A stretch of 64,000 nt of DNA. It comes from Anaerolineae bacterium (GTDB taxonomy: Bacteria > Chloroflexota > Anaerolineae > Aggregatilineales > Phototrophicaceae). Of the stretch, positions 42,615 through 51,509 are shown piece by piece. The notes beneath the pieces are model-generated. The model did not search any database. It saw only the letters and a list, made by a program, of their open reading frames with translations, and had not been told where the DNA came from. Every line of letters begins with the position of its first letter. The first letter of the stretch is position 1. The position numbers and the translations under genes were made by a program. The DNA is taken from contig JALHQT010000006.1 of the NCBI GenBank assembly GCA_022841825.1, positions 62,001 through 126,000 on the forward strand. Reading direction: 5' to 3'.

Positions 42615-43715
42615 TCACGGTGTCAGCGCCACCTTGATCGACTGCTTGCCCGATGCAACCATCGCCATGCCGTCGTGTAATTGAGACAACGGAAGCTGAT
42701 GCGTGATGATGCGTTCCATCGGCAGCAGGTTCTTTTCCAGCATGTTGATGGCAATCGGGTAGCAATACGGGCTGAGATGCGAGCCGTGAATGTTGAGTTC
42801 CTTCGAGTCGCCGATGATCGTCCAATCGACGGTCACCAGTTCACGCATCACGCTGAACTCGACAAATGTCCCCAGCTTGCGAATCATGCGCAGCCCCTGC
42901 TCGACCGCGCCCGGGTAGCCAGTCGCCTCAATATAGACATCGCAGCCATAATTCTCTGTCATCTTCAATACTTCATCCACGACATCGACTCTGGCGGGAT
43001 TGAAGACAATATCCGCGCCGCACAGCCGGGCGACTTCCAGCCGCTCGTCGCTCATATCGATCACGACCAGGTAGCGCGGGTTCTTGAGGCGAGCGGCAGC
43101 GATCATCCCTAAACCGAGCGGTCCCGCACCTGCGATCACGACCACATCGTCGAGTTGGATTTCGCCGCGCTGCACGGCATGAATGCCGCAGGCGAGCGGC
43201 TCGATGTAGGCGGCATGATGCGCCGGAATGGAGGCGGGCACTTTGTAGTTGAGCGACCCAACCGGGAATTTCATATATTCCGCCATCGCGCCAAAGGTCG
43301 CCTGGCGAAACCCATAAACATCATGCTTGTCCTGGCACATCCAGTACTGCCCGCGCTTGCAGAAGCGGCACTTCCAGCACGGCACGATCTGTTCCGAAAT
43401 CGCCAGATCGCCGAGTTGCAGCCCATACTTCTCGCCAGCGCCTTCGCCCAGCGCCACGACTTCCCCGACGAATTCATGACCGGGGATGACGGGCGGCTGG
43501 CAGTAGCCCTGGCGATGCTGGTCTCCCCAGAAGAGCGGCGCGCCCTGATAACACTTGAGGTCGCTCGCGCAGATGCCGACCGATTGCACACGCACGACCA
43601 CTTCTTCCGGTCCCGGCTGCGGCACATCCCATTCCTGAAAGCGGTAATCTTCTGCGCCCCAGCAGACAATCGCCTGCATCGTCTTCGGCAGGGGTTGATG
43701 TGCCTGATAATTCAT
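42615..43715 (-). CDS. Zinc-dependent alcohol dehydrogenase, erythritol/L-threitol dehydrogenase-like
   Basis: A 366-residue MDR-family dehydrogenase. Catalytic zinc ligands are in GICASDLKC and PGHEFVG; the structural zinc site is CWKCRFCKRGQYWMC (four Cys); the Rossmann motif is GAGPLGLGMIAAARL. Remembered sequences of mycobacterial erythritol/L-threitol dehydrogenase share YQGAPLFWGD-like, SEQIVPCW and HLSPYCYP-like segments, so a tetritol dehydrogenase is the best specific guess; no alignment was run. GGAGAAA precedes the ATG at 43715. It is followed on the same strand by RbsB and RbsA, so the three genes probably import and oxidise a polyol. Confidence 0.82.
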   Translation of the reverse strand: MNYQAHQPLPKTMQAIVCWGAEDYRFQEWDVPQPGPEEVVVRVQSVGICASDLKCYQGAPLFWGDQHRQGYCQPPVIPGHEFVGEVVALGEGAGEKYGLQLGDLAISEQIVPCWKCRFCKRGQYWMCQDKHDVYGFRQATFGAMAEYMKFPVGSLNYKVPASIPAHHAAYIEPLACGIHAVQRGEIQLDDVVVIAGAGPLGLGMIAAARLKNPRYLVVIDMSDERLEVARLCGADIVFNPARVDVVDEVLKMTENYGCDVYIEATGYPGAVEQGLRMIRKLGTFVEFSVMRELVTVDWTIIGDSKELNIHGSHLSPYCYPIAINMLEKNLLPMERIITHQLPLSQLHDGMAMVASGKQSIKVALTP

Positions 43716-43953
43716 GTTTTCTCCTTCGTGGGTACTTTTCGGTGGACTATAACAACAAATCATCGGTGTTGCGCGCTGCTCTTGGCGTCCTTCGCGCATT
43801 GGCGGTTATATTCTGCTTAAACCGCCACCATGCCATGAACGCCAACCATACTCAGCACGGGCTAATCGGCATTCTTGGACCCTCTGCGGTTGATTTACAC
43901 GAGAATGAGTATGATTGACGATGTTTGACGGTTCACTTATGGAGATGTGTGTT
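43716..43953. other. Divergent intergenic region
   Basis: About 240 bases between the dehydrogenase (leftward) and SDR (rightward) genes. Leftward, TATAGT near 43747-43752 could be a -10 box without a matching -35. A fragment of the CGAAGGACGCC repeat family lies near 43783-43798. Nothing else is recognisable. Confidence 0.35.
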
Positions 43954-44685
43954 ATGGAGAACAATCTTTCTGGCAAAGTGGTCATCGTTACAGGCGCAAG
44001 CTCCGGCATTGGGGCGGCGACCGCGCAGATGCTGGCGGAACACGGATGCAAGCTGACGCTGTCGGCGCGTTCGGAGGATAAGCTCCATGCGCTGGCGGGC
44101 AAGTTGAACGCCGAGACACTGGTCATCGCAGCGGACATGACCAACCCCCAGGACATCCTGGCGATGGTCGCGCAGACGGTCGAGAAATTCGGGCGGATTG
44201 ACGTGATGTTCGCCAACGCAGGCATCTACATCCCCGGTCAGGTTGCCGAAGGTGACCCCGCTGCCTGGACACGACTGTTCCAGATTAACGTGGATGCGGT
44301 CTTCCGCTGTGTCCATGCTGTGCTGCCGCATATGACGGCGCAAAAGTCGGGCGACATCCTGGTCACCAGCTCGATTTCGGGGTTCCTCGATATCCCGTGG
44401 GAACCGATCTACAGCGCGTCCAAGCACGCCATCCAGGGGTTTGTCCACACCCTGCGCCGTCAGGTGGCAGCAGACAATATCCGCGTGGGTGCGGTTGCGC
44501 CGGGCGCGGTCGCCAATGAACTGTGGGGGTTCAGCGATCCTGCCGAGATCGACCGGGTTTCATTCGGCGAGCATGGCTATCTGCGCTCGGAAGATGTGGC
44601 GCGGGCGGTCATCTACATGCTGTCGCAGCCGCCGCATGTCACCATCCGCGATCTGGTCATGCTGCCGCAGAAACAGGATCTATAG
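43954..44685 (+). CDS. Short-chain dehydrogenase/reductase
   Basis: A 243-residue classical SDR. The cofactor motif is KVVIVTGASSGIGAATAQML at residues ~8-27, then NAGIYIPGQ, the catalytic serine region VTSSISGFLDIPW and PIYSASKHAIQGF with YSASK as YxxxK. An Arg/Ser-containing second strand (LSARSED) suggests NADP. I start at the third in-frame ATG (43954), which has GGAGATG upstream and gives a standard length. Substrate unknown; the dehydrogenase is divergent from the polyol genes and may belong to the same metabolism. Confidence 0.88.
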   Translation: MENNLSGKVVIVTGASSGIGAATAQMLAEHGCKLTLSARSEDKLHALAGKLNAETLVIAADMTNPQDILAMVAQTVEKFGRIDVMFANAGIYIPGQVAEGDPAAWTRLFQINVDAVFRCVHAVLPHMTAQKSGDILVTSSISGFLDIPWEPIYSASKHAIQGFVHTLRRQVAADNIRVGAVAPGAVANELWGFSDPAEIDRVSFGEHGYLRSEDVARAVIYMLSQPPHVTIRDLVMLPQKQDL

Positions 44686-44755
44686 GGTTAAGTCGCCATG
44701 ACAAGCGCGCATTTCACCGCGTGTTGCAGGGGTTGCTGCGCACAGGGGGGCGGCT

Positions 44756-45913
44756 ATGCCTGAGGTCGTTCTTATTCCAACCGTCACCGATGTGGAGAAG
44801 GTCGCCCCTCTGAGCGATCCGGTCATCCGCAATTTGCAGATCTCGCAGTGCTACTACGAGCTGGCACTGGCGATGACGACGCGCCTGGGTGGGATGGCGA
44901 ATTGGTGCACCTTCGCGACGTGGGCATCCAGGCAGGCGGGGCAGACCATCCGCAAAGAGGATATGAAGCGCATGTTCGAGCATGGCGCGCTCGCGGCGCA
45001 AACTGCGGAAACCCTCGCGACAAATGCCCAGGCTGCCGGGTCGATACGAAGCGGCATGGAAATCCAGCAGATCGTCACCAGCGCCATCGACCCGTTAGGC
45101 GCTGTTGACCGCGCAAGCGCTGCCGTCGCGCGCGGCAACAAGAAGGTCTATGAGGAGATCGGTCGGGAATTCGCGCGCTTCTGCGCGTCCTGCCTGCAAG
45201 ACACCCATTTCGACGAGGCAAACATCGTGCCATTCTGCGCGGCGCTGCGCCCGGGCGACCCGCCCGACGGGCAGCAGTACCTGCGCCAGGCGTTTTACCA
45301 CTACTATCAGGCGCAGTTTGAGGCAGATGCCAAGCAGCGCGCCGAGCTAATGCTGCTCGCCAATATCGAGATCGGCTTTCACGAGCAGACGCGCTTGCAG
45401 CCAGAAATCGCCGAAGCGCTCGATGCAGTATTTGTCGATGAGCGGCAGGTTCGCGCGCAGGTGTTGAAGCGTCTGTTCCCCTTGTGGGCACGGGTGCGGC
45501 TGTTCATCCTCAGGCTGCTCGGTCGCCCCAGTTCCTTCGACAGGGCGTTGAACGACCTGCTGGCAGAGTTTCGGCGTCTTATGCACCGCATAATCACCCA
45601 CGCCATGATGTCGCTGGAGATACCCCCTGGGCTGCGGCTGCGCCTGGGCGACGATGTACCAGGCGACTTCCCTGCGTCGCTGCGGCAGATCACGCTTCCC
45701 GAACTGCGCGACCTGCTTCAGAAGATCGACCCGACGCCCGACAGCATGCGCGAGTCGGGCGCGGTCGATTGGGCGGAGCTGCCGGATCGCGTTCACTTCA
45801 TCGTCGATATGTTCCGGCGCTACCACGAAGCGGGTGAACTGTTCGAGCCGCCGTTCACCGCGGAGCAGGTGGCGGCGATGAAGGCGGGGCGTCTGCCGGA
45901 GGGGAGATTGTGA
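44756..45913 (+). CDS. Conserved-looking protein of unknown function
   Basis: A 385-residue, mostly helical protein that I do not recognise. Residues ~35-65 contain a striking [20 protein letters not shown] motif followed by [16 protein letters not shown]. Around residues 195-230 a helical stretch [18 protein letters not shown] continues to [16 protein letters not shown], where E and H residues could bind metal, though no family motif is complete. Residues ~255-275 ([13 protein letters not shown]) could associate with membrane. No signal peptide. The GGGGGG before the ATG is an irregular ribosome binding site. It stands between an SDR gene and DUF427, with a 70-base gap upstream. Confidence 0.7.
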   Translation: MPEVVLIPTVTDVEKVAPLSDPVIRNLQISQCYYELALAMTTRLGGMANWCTFATWASRQAGQTIRKEDMKRMFEHGALAAQTAETLATNAQAAGSIRSGMEIQQIVTSAIDPLGAVDRASAAVARGNKKVYEEIGREFARFCASCLQDTHFDEANIVPFCAALRPGDPPDGQQYLRQAFYHYYQAQFEADAKQRAELMLLANIEIGFHEQTRLQPEIAEALDAVFVDERQVRAQVLKRLFPLWARVRLFILRLLGRPSSFDRALNDLLAEFRRLMHRIITHAMMSLEIPPGLRLRLGDDVPGDFPASLRQITLPELRDLLQKIDPTPDSMRESGAVDWAELPDRVHFIVDMFRRYHEAGELFEPPFTAEQVAAMKAGRLPEGRL

Positions 45914-46004
45914 AGTCACACCGAAGACTCAGGTCGCGCTAGTGTTGCTCGGCTATGCTATAGAGAGCTTTTCCATGCACGTCAGACTATGAGGCAGTAC
46001 CCTT

Positions 46005-46508
46005 ATGTTCAACCGCATTCAACGACAGGAGCCTGGTGAGAATCAGGAGTCTGTTTGGGATTATCCCCGCCCGCCGCGCGTCGAAGCTGTGCCCGAACGC
46101 ATCCGCATCGTCTTCAACGGCGTGACTATCGCCGACAGCACAAATGCCCTGCGCGTCCTCGAAACCAGCCACCCGCCCAGCTACTATATCCCGCCTGCGG
46201 ACATCCTGATGCAGCATCTTGTGCTCGTGCCACGCTATCACACCTTCTGCGAATTCAAAGGCGAGGCGAGCTACTGGACGCTGACCGTCGGCGAGCGCAC
46301 GGTGCCCAACGTCGCCTGGAGCTACGCGCAGCCGAGCAAGGGCTATGAGGCGATCCGCGATCACCTCGCCTTCTACGCCAGCAGAGTCGATGAGTGTTAC
46401 GTTGGTGACGAGCGCGTGCAGGCGCAGGACGGCGACTTCTACGGCGGTTGGATCACGTCGCGCATCGTGGGTCCGTTCAAGGGCGGACCCGGCACACGGG
46501 GATGGTGA
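46005..46508 (+). CDS. DUF427 family protein
   Basis: A 167-residue protein whose core (residues ~30-150) matches DUF427: RIVFNGVTIADSTNALRVLE, SHPPSYYIPPADI, FCEFKGEASYWTLTVGERTV and WSYAQPSKGYEAIRDHLAFY. The family folds as a beta-barrel-like unit with unknown activity. The ATG has GAGGCA upstream. It ends three bases before the HAD hydrolase gene, so the two are likely co-translated. Confidence 0.85.
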   Translation: MFNRIQRQEPGENQESVWDYPRPPRVEAVPERIRIVFNGVTIADSTNALRVLETSHPPSYYIPPADILMQHLVLVPRYHTFCEFKGEASYWTLTVGERTVPNVAWSYAQPSKGYEAIRDHLAFYASRVDECYVGDERVQAQDGDFYGGWITSRIVGPFKGGPGTRGW

Positions 46509-46511
46509 TGT

Positions 46512-47192
46512 GTGACTCCACGCCTGTATCTCTTTGACATCGACTGTACGCTGCTGTGGACAGGCGGCGCGGGGCGCGAGGCAATGCGCCATGCCATGCT
46601 CGAAGTCTTCGGCACCAACGACGGCATCGACGACCACCCTTTTGGCGGCAAGACCGACTGGCTCTCCCTGAACGAGCTGCTCACCCCGCGCGGCTTCAGC
46701 CGCGACGAGATCGCCCGCAGCATCCCCGCCTATGACCGGGCGATGGGTGTGCATCTGGAGCGCGTTATCGGCGCTTTCGACGTGACGCCCTGCCCCGGCG
46801 CGCTCGACCTTATCCATCATCTGCATGTGCACGAACACGCGGAGCTGGCGCTCGTCACGGGCAACTGTCGCAGCAGCTCGCCCGTCAAGCTGCGCGCGGC
46901 GGGCTTCGATCCGTCGTTGTTCCCGGTCGGGGCGTATGGCAGCGAGGCAATCGACCGCGACGCGCTGCCGCCGATGGCGCTGGCGCGCGCCGTCGAATAC
47001 TACGGGCATGCTTTCCGCGCGCACGAAGTCGTCGTCATCGGCGATACGCCTGCCGATGTGCAGTGCGGGCGCGCGCTCGGCGCGATCACCGTTGGCGTGC
47101 ACACGGGCTTCTGCAAGCCCGGAGAACTCGCCTCCAGCAACCCCGATTACCTGCTGGATGACCTGACGCAGTTTTCCATGATTACACTCTGA
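46512..47192 (+). CDS. HAD-superfamily hydrolase (phosphoglycolate phosphatase-like)
   Basis: A 226-residue HAD phosphatase. Motif I is LYLFDIDCTLLWTGGAG with the nucleophile DxD; motif II is LALVTGNCRSSSPVKL; the lysine region is GAYGSEAIDRDALPPMALAR (with no obvious Lys in the usual place) and motif IV is VVVIGDTPADVQCGRALGA. The cap of ~80 residues after motif I is of the type seen in phosphoglycolate phosphatase. Start codon is GTG at 46512. Likely dephosphorylates a small metabolite. Confidence 0.88.
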   Translation: MTPRLYLFDIDCTLLWTGGAGREAMRHAMLEVFGTNDGIDDHPFGGKTDWLSLNELLTPRGFSRDEIARSIPAYDRAMGVHLERVIGAFDVTPCPGALDLIHHLHVHEHAELALVTGNCRSSSPVKLRAAGFDPSLFPVGAYGSEAIDRDALPPMALARAVEYYGHAFRAHEVVVIGDTPADVQCGRALGAITVGVHTGFCKPGELASSNPDYLLDDLTQFSMITL

Positions 47193-47388
47193 CAATTCCG
47201 CAGAGATTCGTTATGTCTTTCTCTGCGTCCCCTGCGCCTGTGGGCGGACACATGGGTCCGCCCCTACAACCAACGTGCGACCGTAGGGGCGCACCCGTGT
47301 GTGCGCCCGCATCCGGTCTTTTATCCATAAACGTGATCCCCGAATCATCGGTGCCTTCGCGGTTCAATCCCTCCGACGCCGAAACGGC
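47193..47388. other. Intergenic region with two palindromes and a repeat fragment
   Basis: GGGCGGAC-acatgg-GTCCGCCC with CTAC tail (47242-47266) and GTAG plus GGGCGCAC-ccgtgt-GTGCGCCC (47283-47308) are adjacent copies of the main palindrome with conserved tails facing each other. A fragment of the third family (GTGCCTTCGCGGTTCAAT) follows at 47351-47368. The PadR promoter begins at 47389. Confidence 0.7.
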
Positions 47389-47451
47389 TTGACATAATCT
47401 ATTCACCGGGTGTATAGTTTTCAAGTGTAAATCTAACCACCCGGTGTCTAG
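47389..47451 (+). promoter_or_regulatory. PadR promoter with two copies of a CACCSGGTG operator
   Basis: TTGACA (47389-47394) and TATAGT (47413-47418) are 18 bases apart. CACCGGGTGTATAG (47404-47417) and CACCCGGTGTCTAG (47438-47451) form a direct repeat 34 bases apart, with the first copy covering the -10 box and the second lying just before the gene. The first nine bases of each copy are palindromic apart from the central base. This fits autorepression of the PadR/ABC operon. Confidence 0.7.
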
Positions 47452-47457
47452 GTTTTT

Positions 47458-48087
47458 ATGTCGGTCAAATTCACCCTGCTCGCACTCCTTCATCAGCGCC
47501 CGATGCATGGCTATGAACTCGGCAAACAATTCTCGTCCATTATGGAAGCGGATTGGGATGTCAAACCGGGGCAGATCGCCAGCACGCTCGCGCGCATGAA
47601 AGATGGCGGGCTGGTCGATTACGAGATCGCCGAGAGCAGCGACGCGCCCGACCGCAAGGTGTACTCCATCACCGACGAAGGGCGCGCCGACCTAGAGCTG
47701 TGGTACCGCACGCCCGAAGTGCGCGATTATCGCCTGAGCGACACCTTCTACATCAAGCTCGTCCTCAGCATCCTCGGCGGTCCCGTGCCGCCCGAACAGG
47801 TACTCTCTGCACAGCGGCGCGAGCTTTACCAGCAGCTTCACAATGTCACCGAGATGCTGCGCAAGACCGATGCGCGCAAGCAGCTCCCCTGGGTGCTGCT
47901 GCTGGAAAGCGCCACGATGCACCTTGAGGCGGATCTGCGCTGGATCGAGATGTGCGAGGCGCATCTGCCCGACCTGAAGCATTACACCCCACCCAAACCA
48001 CCGCCCAGGCAGCGCGGGAGACCCCGCCGCCACGCCACGCCCGAACGCGAGAGCGACGGGGCATTGGGCGGTTCATCCGAAGCATGA
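47458..48087 (+). CDS. PadR-family transcriptional regulator
   Basis: A 209-residue PadR repressor. The winged helix occupies residues ~1-85: FTLLALLHQRPMHGYELGKQ, then VKPGQIASTLARMKDGGLVDYE and RKVYSITDEGRADLELWY, which is the classical PadR pattern. A C-terminal coiled-coil dimerisation region (VLSAQRRELYQQLHNVTEML) follows, ending in an unusual basic Pro/Arg-rich tail (PPPRQRGRPRRHATPERE) that may add DNA contacts. It heads an operon with the MacB-like ATPase and FtsX-like permease, so it likely represses that exporter and responds to its substrate. No Shine-Dalgarno sequence is seen. Confidence 0.9.
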   Translation: MSVKFTLLALLHQRPMHGYELGKQFSSIMEADWDVKPGQIASTLARMKDGGLVDYEIAESSDAPDRKVYSITDEGRADLELWYRTPEVRDYRLSDTFYIKLVLSILGGPVPPEQVLSAQRRELYQQLHNVTEMLRKTDARKQLPWVLLLESATMHLEADLRWIEMCEAHLPDLKHYTPPKPPPRQRGRPRRHATPERESDGALGGSSEA

Positions 48088-48111
48088 TCTCTGCAAGCGA
48101 AGGAGCTATCG

Positions 48112-48858
48112 ATGTTCATCTTGAAGACCGAATCGCTGACCAAGAAGTACGGCAGCGAAAGCCAACCCATTTATGCGCTGCGCGACCTGAATATGTCGGT
48201 CGAGGCAGGCGAATTCGTCGCCATCATGGGACCAAGCGGCAGCGGTAAAAGCACCGCGCTCTACCTCATGGGCGGTCTGGATCGCCCGACCAGCGGTCAC
48301 GTCTGGCTGCGCGACAAAGACATCACGACCATGAACGACGACGCACTCTCAAAAGTCCGCCGCGAGTCGATTGGCTTCGTCTTCCAGTTCTTTAACCTGA
48401 TCCCAGTGCTGACGGCGGTCGAAAATGTCGCCATGCCGCTCATTCTCGACGGTGTGCCGCGTCCGCAGGCGCTTGAACGCGCAGAAGCCGCGCTGAAGCA
48501 GGTCGATCTAGCGAACCGCGCCTCACACCGCCCATCCGAGCTTTCCGGCGGGCAGCAGCAGCGCGCCGCCATCGCCCGCGCGTTGGCAGCGAAACCCGCC
48601 ATCATCCTGGCGGACGAGCCGACCGGCAACCTGGACTCGCGTTCCAGCGATGAGGTCGTCGCTGTCCTGCGGCGCACGGTCGATGACTTCGGGCAGACGC
48701 TCGTCCTCGTCACGCACGACCCGCGCGTCGCCGCCCACGCAGACCGCATCGTCTTCATCAAGGATGGAAACATCGTGGATGAAAACCGACTCAAAGGCGC
48801 GGATCGCGCCGAGCAGATTCGAGAAAAATTAGGCAGAGTCGCCATGAGCGAGGGCTAA
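48112..48858 (+). CDS. ABC transporter ATPase, MacB/LolD type
   Basis: A 248-residue ATPase. Walker A GPSGSGKST is at residues 40-48; Q-loop region FVFQFFNLIPVLTAVENVA; signature [18 protein letters not shown]; Walker B IILADEPTGNLD; H-loop LVLVTHDPRVAAHADRIV. These are the traits of the FtsE/LolD/MacB group, which drive mechanotransmission permeases rather than classical import. It follows the PadR gene after 24 bases and precedes the permease after 6, forming a three-gene operon. Probably exports a peptide, lipid or drug, or acts in envelope stress. Confidence 0.92.
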   Translation: MFILKTESLTKKYGSESQPIYALRDLNMSVEAGEFVAIMGPSGSGKSTALYLMGGLDRPTSGHVWLRDKDITTMNDDALSKVRRESIGFVFQFFNLIPVLTAVENVAMPLILDGVPRPQALERAEAALKQVDLANRASHRPSELSGGQQQRAAIARALAAKPAIILADEPTGNLDSRSSDEVVAVLRRTVDDFGQTLVLVTHDPRVAAHADRIVFIKDGNIVDENRLKGADRAEQIREKLGRVAMSEG

Positions 48859-48864
48859 TGCATC

Positions 48865-51399
48865 ATGAACAACCTCGGACAAATGACCCTGATGGCGCTG
48901 CGCTATCTGAACGGGCGCAGGCTGCGCACAGCGCTCACGACACTGGCAATCGTCTTTGGCGTGGCGTTGATCTTCGCCATCAACATCACGCTGCCCGGCG
49001 CAATCGCCGCCTTCACACAATCGCTCTCGTCGCTGACAGGCGCGGACATGACGATCACCAATGTCACCGGTGCCTCGTTCGCGCCGGAAAGCGCGCTGCC
49101 GCTTGTGCAGGATGTCGAGGGTGTTGCGGCGGTGACGGGCGTGCTGCGCCGCAGTTTCACGCTGCCCGCCATCGGGAGCGAGCTGGGCAGCGCGACCTCG
49201 ATAGAAATGATCGGCATTGAGCCAGAGACCATGCAGCAGGTGCGCCAGTTCACCATCAGCGACGGACGCTTCCTGCAACCAGATGACCGGGGCGCGGTCG
49301 TCGTGCCCGCCGGGATCGCGGAAATCGCCCCGCAGATCGAGATCGGCTCCACCTTCCCGCTGATCTCCGCCGCCGGGCTGCGCACCTACACCGTCGTCGG
49401 CTTCTCCGCTGAGCAGGGCAGCCTCTCACAGCCGACGCTCTATCTCAACCTGCCGGATGTGCAGGCAGCTTTCGGGCAGCCGGGGCAGATCAATACCATC
49501 GAAATCGCGCTGTCGCCCGGCGCAGACGCAGCAGCCGTCAGCGAGGCAGTGTTGGCGGCGCTCGGCGATACCTACATCGTCGATGGCGGCGCGGCAGGGA
49601 ATGAGGCATTCGCCGCCGTGCAGGCGTCGCTGCTGGTGCTCAATCTAATGGGCGTGCTCGCGCTCTTCCTGGGCGCGTTCCTGATCTTCAACACCTTCCG
49701 CACCATCGTGATCGAACGCCGCCGCGATTTGGGAATGCTGCGCGCTATCGGCGCGACGCGCGGGCAGATCACGACGATGATCCTGGTCGAGAGCCTGCTG
49801 CAAGGCGTGATCGGCACGCTGATCGGGTTGCTCCTCGGCTACCTGATGGCATCGGCGATGATCTATGGATTGGCGGGGGTCTATCGCAGCTACTTCAGCG
49901 GTGTCTCGCTCGGCATCACGATGAGCGCGGGCGCGGTCATCTCCGCCGTCGCACTCGGTTTGCTGACGGCGCTGCTGGCGGGCTACTTCCCCGCGCGCGC
50001 CGCTGGCAGGATCAGTCCACTAGACGCACTGCGCCCGCCGACACCCGTCAGCGTCAACCGCGCGACTCGCAGCAGCCTGATCGTCGGCATCGTGCTGATG
50101 GTGCTGGCAATCGTCATGCTGCTTGCCGGCGGGCAGACCGCCGTCGGCGGCGCGGTTGTCTTCCTGGTCGGCATGGTCGCCGCCGCGCCGGGGTTGATCA
50201 TGCCGCTGGCGCGCCTGTTCAGCCCGCTGCTCACGCTGTGGTTCGCGCGAGAAGGCGACCTGGCGCGCAGCAACCTCCAGCGCCAGCCGGGGCGCGCCGC
50301 GATCACTGCCAGCACCCTGATGATCGGACTTGCGGTGCTCATCCTGATGGCGGCGATGGTGCTGGCGCTCGGTCAGCTCGTCAATACGCTCGCCGACCGC
50401 AACTTCGCGAGTGATGTCTTCATCACGCCGCCGTCGATCAGCGTCTATAACAACGTCCTCGGCGCGGATGCGTCGCTGGAAGACCGCCTACGTGCCCTGC
50501 CGGAGATCGAGACGGTCGCATCGCTGCGCTACGCCTCGTCTGGGCTGGATGGGACGCGGCTAGAAGTGCTGGGCATCGATCCGGCGACCTATCCGCAGGT
50601 GGCATCGCTGGAATTCAGTGCAGGAAGTGAAGTGGAGTCGTTCGCGGCATTGGGCGAAGGACGCACGGCGATCGTCACCGGTCTGGCAGCATCTACGCTC
50701 AATCTCGAGATGGGCGACGAGATATCGCTGCAAACGGCGAATGGGGCGCAGACCTACCGCATCGTCGGCATCGGCGAAGACATCCTGACGTTCAAGCTGG
50801 CGACGCTCTTCATCTCGCAGGCGAACATGGCGGCGGACTTCAACAAGACCGAGGATGTGCTGCTGATGGCGAACTTCAGCCCCGGCGTCGAAGACGCGGC
50901 GGGCTTGGCGGCGGTGCAAACCGTCATGGCGGATTACCCGCAGTTCACCGTCCATCTGACCGGGCAGTACCGCCAGACCCTGGTCGATACCACCAGCGCC
51001 GCCTTCGTCATCTTCTACGGGCTGGCGGGGCTGATCCTACTGCCGGCGGCGCTCGGTCTGCTCAATACGCTGACGATCAACATCCTCGAACGAACACGCG
51101 AGATCGGTGTCATCCGCGCGGTCGGCGGCAGTCAGCGCCAGGTGCAGCGGATCGTGACGGCGGAGGCGCTGCTGCTCGGCATCTTCGGCGCGGCGCTCGG
51201 CGTGCTGGCGGGCGTGGCGATGAGCTACGGTTTCATCGGCGCGTTCTCGGCGCTCGGTTGGGAAGTGCCCTACATCTTCCCGGTCGCAGGGATCATCGCC
51301 GCCATCGTGGTTGGCGTGCTGATCGCGCTGTTCGCGGGCATCCTGCCCGCCCGCAGCGCCGCCCGGCTGGACATCATCCGCGCGCTGCAATACGAATGA
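48865..51399 (+). CDS. FtsX-like ABC permease (MacB-type, two FtsX modules)
   Basis: An 844-residue membrane protein. One membrane helix near residue 30 (LTTLAIVFGVALIFAINITL) is followed by a large extracellular domain, then a three-helix FtsX module around residues 255-395 (LLVLNLMGVLALFLGAFLIF), a second N-terminal-like helix near residue 490, another extracellular domain and a second FtsX module at ~715-840 ending ARSAARLDIIRALQYE. The repeated RTREIGVIRAVGGSQRQVQRI and ERRRDLGMLRAIGATRGQ segments are the ATPase-coupling helices. Permeases with two FtsX modules in one chain are common in Gram-positive-type exporters; the pair with the upstream ATPase is clear. Confidence 0.9.
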   Translation: MNNLGQMTLMALRYLNGRRLRTALTTLAIVFGVALIFAINITLPGAIAAFTQSLSSLTGADMTITNVTGASFAPESALPLVQDVEGVAAVTGVLRRSFTLPAIGSELGSATSIEMIGIEPETMQQVRQFTISDGRFLQPDDRGAVVVPAGIAEIAPQIEIGSTFPLISAAGLRTYTVVGFSAEQGSLSQPTLYLNLPDVQAAFGQPGQINTIEIALSPGADAAAVSEAVLAALGDTYIVDGGAAGNEAFAAVQASLLVLNLMGVLALFLGAFLIFNTFRTIVIERRRDLGMLRAIGATRGQITTMILVESLLQGVIGTLIGLLLGYLMASAMIYGLAGVYRSYFSGVSLGITMSAGAVISAVALGLLTALLAGYFPARAAGRISPLDALRPPTPVSVNRATRSSLIVGIVLMVLAIVMLLAGGQTAVGGAVVFLVGMVAAAPGLIMPLARLFSPLLTLWFAREGDLARSNLQRQPGRAAITASTLMIGLAVLILMAAMVLALGQLVNTLADRNFASDVFITPPSISVYNNVLGADASLEDRLRALPEIETVASLRYASSGLDGTRLEVLGIDPATYPQVASLEFSAGSEVESFAALGEGRTAIVTGLAASTLNLEMGDEISLQTANGAQTYRIVGIGEDILTFKLATLFISQANMAADFNKTEDVLLMANFSPGVEDAAGLAAVQTVMADYPQFTVHLTGQYRQTLVDTTSAAFVIFYGLAGLILLPAALGLLNTLTINILERTREIGVIRAVGGSQRQVQRIVTAEALLLGIFGAALGVLAGVAMSYGFIGAFSALGWEVPYIFPVAGIIAAIVVGVLIALFAGILPARSAARLDIIRALQYE

Positions 51400-51403
51400 A
51401 CGT

Positions 51404-51437
51404 GTGTGTGGGGTGCTATACATTGCGCCCCACACAC
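51404..51437 (+). terminator. Hairpin after the ABC exporter operon
   Basis: GTGTGTGGGG (51404-51413) pairs perfectly with CCCCACACAC (51428-51437) around a 14-base loop that includes ATTGCG, as in the palindrome at 53793. There is no T-run. It sits five bases after the permease stop and may end or protect the transcript. Confidence 0.5.
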
Positions 51438-51509
51438 CACGTATCGCGCAAAAAAGCATCCATCGCTATAATTCTAAGCAAATAGCAACTTGCCGATGGG
51501 AGCATTGCC

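Noticed and set aside
45987-47195. A 402-codon minus-strand open frame
   Set aside because: It runs antisense to the DUF427 and HAD genes; both have family motifs, the antisense product has none.
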